Of a stretch of 49,353 bases of DNA, positions 43,984-49,353 are shown one piece after another. A program made the position numbers and the translations under genes. The DNA comes from Endozoicomonas arenosclerae (GTDB lineage: Bacteria > Pseudomonadota > Gammaproteobacteria > Pseudomonadales > Endozoicomonadaceae). The stretch is taken from contig NZ_LASA01000091.1 of the NCBI RefSeq assembly GCF_001562015.1, forward strand, positions 1 to 49,353, given 5' to 3'. The notes under the pieces are model-generated. The model saw nothing but the letters and a program-made list of their open reading frames with translations, was not told the DNA's origin and made no database searches. The first letter of the stretch is position 1; every line of letters starts with the position of its first letter.

Positions 43984-44802
43984 ATGAGATTCATGATCAG
44001 AACAAAAACCATTGCAGGGAGCATCCTGGGGCTGACCCTCCTTCTACTGGGTGGCTGCGTCACCGTTCAGGATGGTCCTCCCAAGCAGAAAAGAGACGTC
44101 AGTCAGATTCCTGATGCTGTTCCTGTCACTCATGATGGCAAGTTCAAGGACTCCCCATACGACCTTAACGGGGTGACCTATACACCCATGAAAAGTGCCA
44201 AGGGTTATCAGGAAGAAGGTACAGCGTCCTGGTATGGCACCAAGTTTCATGGCAAGCAGACGGCCAATGGTGAGGTGTATGACCTCTATGGTATGACGGC
44301 GGCTCATAAAACCCTGCCTTTGCCTTCTTACGTGAAAGTGACCAACAGCCGGAATGGCAAGTCAGTGGTGCTACGGGTGAATGATCGTGGCCCTTTTCAT
44401 GGCGATCGCCTGATTGATCTGTCTTATGCGGCAGCGGTTAAGTTGGGGTTTGCCAATGTTGGTGTCACCGATGTGCTGGTGGAAGGCATTGATGTTAAAT
44501 CCTTTGCTGCGGCCAAAAGCGCTGAAAATACCAGTGAAGAAGAAGCGGACGATCAGGAACTCTATGTTCAGCTTGCAGCGTTAAAAAACTATCACAACGC
44601 TCAGGTGCTGCGTCGGCAGATATCTGAAACCATTGGTAGCAATATCAAGGTTGTGAAAGGCAATGATGTGCCAGACCCTTATTACCGTGTTCGCATTGGC
44701 CCTGTGCAAACTCCGGAACATTTGGAAGAACTGCTGGACAAGCTGGATGAAGGCAACTTTGATGTGCCTTTTCTGGTATACGAAGATGCGAATGCTGAGT
44801 AA
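43984..44802 (+). CDS. rlpA: Septal ring lytic transglycosylase lipoprotein RlpA
   Basis: RlpA cuts denuded glycan strands during cell separation and is an outer-membrane lipoprotein. The 272 residues begin with a signal peptide ending in the lipobox LLGGC. A double-psi beta-barrel domain at about 75-170 has GTASWYGTKFHGKQTANGE and LRVNDRGPFHGDRLIDLS with the catalytic Asp. An acidic linker (EEEADD) leads to a C-terminal SPOR domain (about 195-268: YVQLAALKN, YRVRIGPVQT) that targets the septum. ATG 43984 is used; ATG 43993 would also give a good signal peptide. Confidence 0.94.
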   Translation: MRFMIRTKTIAGSILGLTLLLLGGCVTVQDGPPKQKRDVSQIPDAVPVTHDGKFKDSPYDLNGVTYTPMKSAKGYQEEGTASWYGTKFHGKQTANGEVYDLYGMTAAHKTLPLPSYVKVTNSRNGKSVVLRVNDRGPFHGDRLIDLSYAAAVKLGFANVGVTDVLVEGIDVKSFAAAKSAENTSEEEADDQELYVQLAALKNYHNAQVLRRQISETIGSNIKVVKGNDVPDPYYRVRIGPVQTPEHLEELLDKLDEGNFDVPFLVYEDANAE

Positions 44803-44909
44803 TTGCCTGTAATAGTTCTTTCCCGTCTGGCAGAGAGGATGTAGCTCTGTCAGGCGAGCTCCTTGTGGTCAGGATGTGAACATATTACATTCTATTTTCA
44901 ATGCTTCCC

Positions 44910-44938
44910 TTAAACTCATCGGTCGGTAACATTATAAT
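44910..44938 (+). promoter_or_regulatory. Candidate sigma-70 promoter for dacA
   Basis: A perfect TATAAT at 44933-44938 lies 17 bp after TTAAAC (44910-44915), a weak -35. It lies 35 bp before the dacA ATG, in a 171-bp gap after rlpA, a position suited to a dacA transcript with a short leader. Confidence 0.45.
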
Positions 44939-44973
44939 GACCGGCAACAGAGAATTTCAGAGCTAATTTCTAA

Positions 44974-46170
44974 ATGACCAAACGATTGAGTCCTGTCCGC
45001 AAGCTGGTTGGATGGGCGTCCATGCTGTTTATTCTTGCGGCCCCGGTGGCTCAGGCGAAGACAGGAGCCCTGATTCCTGCCGCGCCCAAGATTTCTGCCA
45101 GCAGTTTTATCCTGATGGATGCCGACAGTGGCGAAATTCTGGCTTCCGAGAATCCGGATGAAACCCGTCACCCTGCCAGTCTGACGAAAATGATGACCGC
45201 CTATATTGGTGAAGTCGAACTGGCTGCTGGTAACATTCAGCGTGATGATGAGGTACTGATCAGCGAAAAAGCCTGGAAAATGGGCGGCTCCACCATGTTC
45301 GTGGAAGTGGGTGAGCGAGTCCCTGTTCAGGAGCTGCTGAAGGGGATCATTATTGTTTCTGGTAACGATGCCAGTGTTGCTATGTCTGAGCACATTGCAG
45401 GCAGTGAAGACGCCTTTGCTCAGCTGATGAACAATACCGCCAAAAGACTCGGGATGATTAACTCCCATTTTGTCAATGCTTCTGGCTGGCCCGCGAGTGA
45501 CCACTATTCCACCGCAAGGGATCTTGCGATATTGTCTCGCCATATCGTTAAGGACTACCCGGAATATTACGAGCTGTACGCTCAGAAGTATTATCAGTAC
45601 GGTACCGACAAGAAGACCGGCAAGCCATTGCGTCGTCAGGCAAACAGAAATCGTTTGCTGTGGACCAACCCTTATGTAGATGGCCTGAAGACCGGTCATA
45701 CCGAAGCCAGCGGGTTCGGTTTGGCCGCTACTGCTGATCGTGATGGACGTCGTCTGATTACGGTTATTCTGGGAGCCAGGAGCGAAAAGCAGCGTGCGGA
45801 AGAAGCGCAGAAATTGCTGACCTACGGTTTCCGTTTCTTTGAGAATGTGGACGTCAAAAAAGGTGGCGTAACACTTGAGACCGTGCCTGTCTGGAAAGGC
45901 AAGCAGGATAAGGTGAATGTGGCCATCGACAAAGATCTGATTGTGACCGTACCCAGAGGTACCGGTAAAGATCTGAAGGCGACCCTGGAAATTGACCCAA
46001 TGATTGAAGCGCCTGTGGAAGCTGGCCAACAGCTGGGTACTTTGAAAGTGACCATCAATGACGAAGTTATCAAGGAAGTGCCACTGAGAGCTGAGGCTGC
46101 GGTTGAGCGTGGCGGTTTCTTCAAGCGTCTGTGGGATAGCGTCAGACTGTTCTTTAAAGGATTGTTCTGA
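44974..46170 (+). CDS. dacA: D-alanyl-D-alanine carboxypeptidase (PBP5/6 type)
   Basis: This low-molecular-weight PBP removes the terminal D-Ala from peptidoglycan stem peptides and so limits cross-linking. The 398 residues have a signal peptide (cut near AQA-KT). The active-site Ser69 is in HPASLTKMM, the SGN motif is at 129-131 and KTG at 239-241. A beta-rich PBP5 C-terminal domain covers about 275-365. The C-terminal amphipathic helix (FFKRLWDSVRLFFKGLF) anchors it to the inner membrane. A very strong terminator follows. Confidence 0.95.
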   Translation: MTKRLSPVRKLVGWASMLFILAAPVAQAKTGALIPAAPKISASSFILMDADSGEILASENPDETRHPASLTKMMTAYIGEVELAAGNIQRDDEVLISEKAWKMGGSTMFVEVGERVPVQELLKGIIIVSGNDASVAMSEHIAGSEDAFAQLMNNTAKRLGMINSHFVNASGWPASDHYSTARDLAILSRHIVKDYPEYYELYAQKYYQYGTDKKTGKPLRRQANRNRLLWTNPYVDGLKTGHTEASGFGLAATADRDGRRLITVILGARSEKQRAEEAQKLLTYGFRFFENVDVKKGGVTLETVPVWKGKQDKVNVAIDKDLIVTVPRGTGKDLKATLEIDPMIEAPVEAGQQLGTLKVTINDEVIKEVPLRAEAAVERGGFFKRLWDSVRLFFKGLF

Positions 46171-46218
46171 TCAACCAGTAAGAGTGCCTGTCGGGTACTT
46201 TGCTGGAGTGCGAAACAA

Positions 46219-46262
46219 AAATACCTTCAGACTCTGGTGAGTCTGAAGGTATTTCATTTATT
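46219..46262 (+). terminator. Strong terminator between dacA and ybeD
   Basis: A perfect 16-bp stem (46219-46234 with 46239-46254, outer sequence AAATACC/GGTATTT) closes a TGGT loop and is followed by CATTTATT. A-rich sequence on the other side could make it bidirectional. It ends 14 bp before the ybeD start. Confidence 0.82.
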
Positions 46263-46276
46263 GTCAGTGGATAAAA

Positions 46277-46543
46277 ATGACCGATCAAGAAGCACCCAAG
46301 ATTGAGTTTCCCTGCGATTACGAGATCCGTATCGTGGGTAATGCCGCTCCGGATTTTCAGGAAGCTGTCTGCACTATCGTCAAACAGCATGCACCGGATT
46401 ATGATGGCAACTTCCGACTGAAAGAGAGCCGTACTGGCAAATACACTTCTGTGATGGTGACCATCAGGGCCACCGGAGAGCCTCAATTGAAGGCTATCTT
46501 CGAAGACCTGAAAGCCACCGGCCGAGTCCAGATGGTTCTCTGA
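46277..46543 (+). CDS. ybeD: YbeD-like DUF493 (UPF0250) protein
   Basis: This small 88-residue protein belongs to DUF493/UPF0250, which has an ACT-like fold. The family features [13 protein letters not shown] near the start and [22 protein letters not shown] near the end are present. Its biochemical role is not established, but it is regularly found upstream of lipB. Its stop overlaps the first lipB start (TGATG). Confidence 0.92.
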   Translation: MTDQEAPKIEFPCDYEIRIVGNAAPDFQEAVCTIVKQHAPDYDGNFRLKESRTGKYTSVMVTIRATGEPQLKAIFEDLKATGRVQMVL

Positions 46544-46608
46544 TGAGTGAAAAAGCATCGGGGCTGAGGGCTCCAATGAGCGAAAAAGCATCAGAGCTGA
46601 AGGCTCCA
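46543..46608 (+). repeat. 33-bp tandem duplication at the start of lipB
   Basis: Two 33-bp units (46543-46575 and 46576-46608) encode [11 protein letters not shown] and [11 protein letters not shown]. Each unit ends in CTGAGGGCTCCA or CTGAAGGCTCCA immediately before the next ATG. Each copy therefore supplies a ribosome-site-like GAGGG or GAAGG and a fresh in-frame start. Confidence 0.9.
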
Positions 46609-47271
46609 ATGAAGCTGAATCTCCGCTATCTGGGCAGGCAGCCCTATGAGCCCGTTTTTGAGGCTATGAAACAATTCTCTGCAAGCAGAGATGAGCAAAC
46701 GGTGGATGAACTCTGGTTCGTTGAACACGACCCGGTATTCACTCTGGGCCAGGCGGGCAAGCCTGAGCACGTTTTGGCTCCGGGCGACATTCCGGTGGTT
46801 AAGGTAGACCGTGGTGGGCAGGTTACCTATCATGGGCCCGGCCAGCTGGTCGTCTATTTGCTGCTGGATGTGCGCCGTTCAGGCAGTGGGCCGAGAAAAG
46901 TGGTGTCGGCTATTGAGAATGCCATTATTAAAGTGCTCTCCAGTTATGGGGTAGAGTCTTACGCCAGACCGGATGCTCCAGGTGTTTATATTGATGGTGC
47001 CAAGATCGCAGCTTTGGGGCTGAGGTTCAGGCAGATGAAAAGTTACCATGGGCTGAGTTTCAATCTGGATATGGATCTGGAACCGTTTGCCCGCATCAAT
47101 CCCTGCGGCTACGAAGGCCTGCAAGTGACCCAGCTCAGGGATTATAAAAATCCTGTACAATGGGATGAAGTGAGTAATCGCTTACTTGAGTGCCTTATGG
47201 CTGAACTTGGGTATAATGAGGCTCAAACGGTAAAGGAAGAAACGGAGTTTCCTCTGGCTCAAGAGGCCTGA
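46543..47271 (+). CDS. lipB: Octanoyl-ACP:protein octanoyltransferase
   Basis: LipB transfers octanoyl from acyl carrier protein to the lipoyl domains of 2-oxoacid dehydrogenases. Counting from ATG 46543, the catalytic Lys154 is in GAKIAALGL and the Cys188 in [40 protein letters not shown] and [12 protein letters not shown] are family motifs. The family core starts at MKLNLRYLG, so ATG 46609 could be the main start. ATG 46543 and 46576 add one or two copies of an 11-residue repeat. ATG 46543 overlaps the ybeD stop. lipA follows after 84 bp. Confidence 0.94.
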   Translation: MSEKASGLRAPMSEKASELKAPMKLNLRYLGRQPYEPVFEAMKQFSASRDEQTVDELWFVEHDPVFTLGQAGKPEHVLAPGDIPVVKVDRGGQVTYHGPGQLVVYLLLDVRRSGSGPRKVVSAIENAIIKVLSSYGVESYARPDAPGVYIDGAKIAALGLRFRQMKSYHGLSFNLDMDLEPFARINPCGYEGLQVTQLRDYKNPVQWDEVSNRLLECLMAELGYNEAQTVKEETEFPLAQEA

Positions 47272-47355
47272 GAAACCTGTCTTCATACTCTAATACAAGG
47301 TAGTGAACGCACTGATTCACAAACCGGTACAACTGATCAACATGGCTGTGACTCT

Positions 47356-48372
47356 ATGACCGATAGCAACCTGATTCCAACTGTTCAGATTCCTGCTGTT
47401 AATATTCAAAGCGGCGAGAAATTCGTCAATGAAAAAGGCATAACGGCCATCAAGAATGGCATCAAGGCCAGCAATCGCTCGGAAGAAGCGGTTCAGCCTT
47501 TTATGCGCAAGCCTGAATGGTTGAGGATCAAGCCCAAATACGGCAGCAAGTTCAAAGAGGTCAAAGGTACAGTCCATGAACACAAACTGAGTACGGTTTG
47601 TGAAGAAGCCATGTGTCCGAACATTAATGAGTGCTGGAGTTCCGGTACCGCCACCATCATGCTGATGGGCGATGTTTGCACCCGAGCCTGCCGCTTCTGT
47701 GCCGTGAATACAGGAAACCCGAAGGGCTGGCTTGATAAGGATGAGCCAGACCATACCGCCAACAGCGTTAAGTTGATGAACCTGAAATATCTGGTTCTGA
47801 CCTCTGTTAACCGTGACGATCTGGAAGACGGTGGTGCCGGTCACTATGCGGCAGTGGTTCAACGTGTGAAGGAAGTCAATCCTGAAACCGACGTTGAGGC
47901 TCTGACTCCAGACTTTCTGGGTGTACTGGCCGATGTAGAAACGGTTGTCGACAGTGGTATCGCAGTCTTTGCCCAAAACGTGGAAACTGTTAAACGACTG
48001 ACACACCCGGTTCGTGATCCTCGTGCCAGCTACGAGCAGACTCTGGATGTTCTGGCTCACTCCAAGAAGTATCGTCCTGACGTGTTAACCAAAACCAGCC
48101 TGATGCTCGGTCTGGGTGAAACCGAAGACGAGATCATTGAAACCATGGATGATCTCCGGGCTATAGGTTGTGACATTCTGACCCTGGGTCAGTACCTGCA
48201 GCCTACCAAAAACCACTTGCCTATCGATCGCTACGTGACACCTGAAGAGTTCGAAAAGTACCGTCAATGGGGTCTGGAAAGAGGCTTCGTAGAAGTAGTA
48301 GCCGGTGCACTGGTTCGTTCCAGCTACCGTGCAGAACAGGTGCTACAGAAGAATAATGTGGGCTTGAGTTAA
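47356..48372 (+). CDS. lipA: Lipoyl synthase
   Basis: This radical-SAM enzyme inserts two sulfurs into protein-bound octanoyl to make lipoyl groups. The 338 residues have both iron-sulfur sites. The auxiliary cluster comes from the [12 protein letters not shown] pattern, with the C-terminal RSSYRAE serine ligand. The radical-SAM triad is Cys108, Cys112 and Cys115 in [15 protein letters not shown] and LTLGQYLQP are conserved. The N-terminal 50 residues are longer than the core and variable, as in other gammaproteobacteria. A strong terminator ends the cluster. Confidence 0.96.
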   Translation: MTDSNLIPTVQIPAVNIQSGEKFVNEKGITAIKNGIKASNRSEEAVQPFMRKPEWLRIKPKYGSKFKEVKGTVHEHKLSTVCEEAMCPNINECWSSGTATIMLMGDVCTRACRFCAVNTGNPKGWLDKDEPDHTANSVKLMNLKYLVLTSVNRDDLEDGGAGHYAAVVQRVKEVNPETDVEALTPDFLGVLADVETVVDSGIAVFAQNVETVKRLTHPVRDPRASYEQTLDVLAHSKKYRPDVLTKTSLMLGLGETEDEIIETMDDLRAIGCDILTLGQYLQPTKNHLPIDRYVTPEEFEKYRQWGLERGFVEVVAGALVRSSYRAEQVLQKNNVGLS

Positions 48373-48396
48373 TTCCAAATTAAGACCTTAAAGGAG

Positions 48397-48421
48397 GCCG
48401 CTGTTATTCAGCGGCTTTTTT
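48397..48421 (+). terminator. Rho-independent terminator after lipA
   Basis: The stem GCCGCTG (48397-48403) with CAGCGGC (48409-48415) closes a TTATT loop and is followed by six T residues. This is a textbook intrinsic terminator 24 bp after lipA. Confidence 0.92.
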
Positions 48422-48663
48422 GTATCAGGTGTTGGGTGAACTTATAAGAATTGGGTTAGAGAGTTTTAACGAGAGCTTCCATCAAAGCCCATGTAATATA
48501 TTTCCTGAGTAATAAATGTTTATGATATGGGGGGGGAGGCACTATAAGATTTGCAAGAATCGAATTAGACTAATGTTCAGGATTGTAGGGGGTTTTAACT
48601 GGATTAATACAATAATTTTGCTGGATAATTATCAGATATGCTTCATAAGCAATGGACTGAATT

Positions 48664-49155
48664 ATGAATATTCTAAATTTATTGCGTCTGTCTTGGTTTT
48701 CCGATAAGAAAATAAATTATGTGCTTTTCAATAGGTCTAGATTTTCAAAACAAGTGTTTTTAATTCTGGTCTTAGGGCTTCTGACTCTTGATCTTTTGGC
48801 TAATGATAAACCTTTTAAGTGTGAATATTCAAAATCAAATATTAGAAATACATATGGAAATACAGTTCAAGAGTGTTTTTATATTGCATTAAATAACACT
48901 TACAGCCCGGTTGAAGGTATTTCGAATGTATCGTATGAGTGGGCTGGCGAACCAGGTCAGTCTTCAGCAAGCATCAGGTTTGAAACAACGAATTTTGGTA
49001 ATGAAATAATCCTTGCTATTTACTACTCTGGCTATGATGTTTGCTCAAAAAGAAATGAGTTATCAGGTTGCGTAGAGCCACCTGAATTAATAATGCCTAA
49101 AAACAAAGGGAAACCAGATAGGGAACCTGCGAATAAGTCCCTGATCATGAGATAA
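48664..49155 (+). CDS. AT-rich hypothetical exported protein, cut at its 3' end by an IS element
   Basis: The 163-residue frame has a hydrophobic stretch at about 33-47 (VFLILVLGLLTLDLLA, then ND), which may be an internal signal peptide or anchor. A region with five cysteines follows (CEY, QECF, DVCSK, GCVEP), suggesting disulfides outside the cytoplasm. No family is recognised. Base composition is clearly more AT-rich than the lip cluster and the ribosome site is poor, which suggests horizontally acquired DNA. The last 11 or so codons, from about 49122, match the left end of the IS5-type element, so the original C terminus is lost or lies beyond the element. Confidence 0.6.
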   Translation: MNILNLLRLSWFSDKKINYVLFNRSRFSKQVFLILVLGLLTLDLLANDKPFKCEYSKSNIRNTYGNTVQECFYIALNNTYSPVEGISNVSYEWAGEPGQSSASIRFETTNFGNEIILAIYYSGYDVCSKRNELSGCVEPPELIMPKNKGKPDREPANKSLIMR

Positions 49156-49353
49156 TAATCTCAGCAGCTTGATCAGAGGTAGTCATGGACCAACAACTCT
49201 CTTTTTCCGACAGTGAATTCAGCCAGAAGCGACGCAGAACTCGTAGGGAAATTTTTCTTGAAAGAATGGAGGTTCTGATTCCATGGAAACGCTTAGAGGC
49301 CGTAATCGAGCCCTATTACCCTAAGCGTGGCAACGGAAGACCTCCTTATCCTC
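49122..49353 (+). mobile_element. Left end of an IS5-family insertion sequence (runs off the window)
   Basis: GGAACCTGCGAATAAGTCCC at 49122-49141 closely resembles the left terminal repeat of E. coli IS5. A short leader and a transposase with an IS5-like N terminus follow. The right end and any target duplication lie outside the window, so the exact boundary is uncertain by a few bases. Confidence 0.8.
49185..49353 (+). CDS. IS5-family transposase (3' partial)
   Basis: The visible 56 codons begin [20 protein letters not shown], followed by [21 protein letters not shown] and GNGRPPYP. This is the N-terminal domain (DUF772-type) of IS5-group DDE transposases, closely like E. coli IS5 InsH. The DDE catalytic residues lie beyond the window. 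AGAGG about seven bases upstream of the ATG at 49185 serves as ribosome site. Confidence 0.9.
   Translation, partial: MDQQLSFSDSEFSQKRRRTRREIFLERMEVLIPWKRLEAVIEPYYPKRGNGRPPYP

Noticed and set aside
44932-46029. 365-codon minus-strand frame opposite dacA
   Set aside because: Antisense shadow; dacA has all three penicillin-binding motifs in the + frame.
47317-48060. 247-codon minus-strand frame opposite lipA
   Set aside because: Antisense to lipA, whose cysteine motifs are intact; no ribosome site.
48516-48707. 63-codon + frame near a G8 tract
   Set aside because: No ribosome site beyond the G run, no motifs, and it overlaps the start of the better-supported exported protein.
49118-49125. 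IS5 target-site duplication at the left boundary
   Set aside because: IS5 usually duplicates a YTAR tetramer; the bases here fit poorly and the right side is not visible, so it cannot be called.
1-49353. CRISPR arrays, tRNA, rRNA, prophage or restriction-defence genes
   Set aside because: Read through for repeat-spacer arrays, cloverleaf genes, integrases, cas or restriction genes; none was found.

Overview
The window looks like a chromosomal segment of a gammaproteobacterium. The strongest evidence is the run proA, rsfS, rlmH, mrdA, rodA, mltB, rlpA, dacA, ybeD, lipB, lipA, together with tauE-like, lgt, thyA and the pair mpl, ubiX. These are arrangements known from Pseudomonas and relatives. 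Moderate base composition, several decayed or mobile pieces and a secreted kinase-like protein suggest an Oceanospirillales-type, possibly Endozoicomonas-like, marine bacterium. That placement is inference; no rRNA or tRNA gene is present to settle it.

Layout. 1-6773 (+): a signalling operon of a large hybrid histidine kinase (its 5' end lies outside the window), CheR, CheB without a receiver domain, and a receiver-PAS-GGDEF diguanylate cyclase. 6795-8060 (-): a pyrophosphate-type phosphofructokinase. 8443-10434 (+): mpl and ubiX. 10427-14590 (-): an accessory block with two tandem paralogues of a DUF218/YdcF-like family, a small unknown protein, a membrane protein, a GNAT acetyltransferase and an NTF2-like exported protein. 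14989-16299 (+): an exported protein-kinase-like protein with altered active-site residues. 16480-17373 (-): an LpxL-type acyltransferase. 17806-20467 (+): TauE/SafE transporter, lgt, thyA. 20661-22157 (+): a dead endonuclease/exonuclease/phosphatase lipoprotein gene carrying a small mobile repeat. 22243-25324 (-): glycine-zipper protein, cytochrome c lipoprotein, polysaccharide deacetylase, trmH. 25680-26936 (+): a DedA-PAP2 fusion. 26985-33107 (-): S15-type hydrolase, FNR-like reductase, hrpB, RmlD-like protein. 33398-35008 (+): a soluble REC-PAS-histidine kinase. 35051-35161: second, truncated copy of the mobile repeat. 35181-36371 (-): DeoR regulator and VOC protein. 36665-48372 (+): the conserved cell-wall elongation and lipoate cluster. 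48664-49353: an AT-rich unknown gene cut by the left end of an IS5-family element that runs off the window.

Functional themes. Cell-envelope growth dominates: Mpl recycles murein peptide, PBP2 and RodA build the lateral wall, MltB, RlpA and DacA trim it, Lgt matures lipoproteins, and DedA-PAP2 and the LpxL-like enzyme act on lipids. LipB and LipA make lipoyl groups. RsfS and RlmH act on the large ribosomal subunit and TrmH on tRNA. The first operon couples a periplasmic signal to phosphotransfer, methylation-type adaptation proteins and cyclic di-GMP.

The most notable points are: the 149-bp mobile unit with a 5-bp target duplication inside the pseudogene, whose removal restores that reading frame; the exported kinase-like protein with both metal-ligand positions changed to histidine; the CheR-CheB-diguanylate cyclase cassette with a His/Asp-repeat sensor loop; the 33-bp tandem repeat that gives lipB three in-frame starts; the absence of nadD from its usual site; and an RmlD-like protein without its YxxxK motif. 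No CRISPR array, rRNA or tRNA gene was seen. Gaps over about 300 bp are listed individually.
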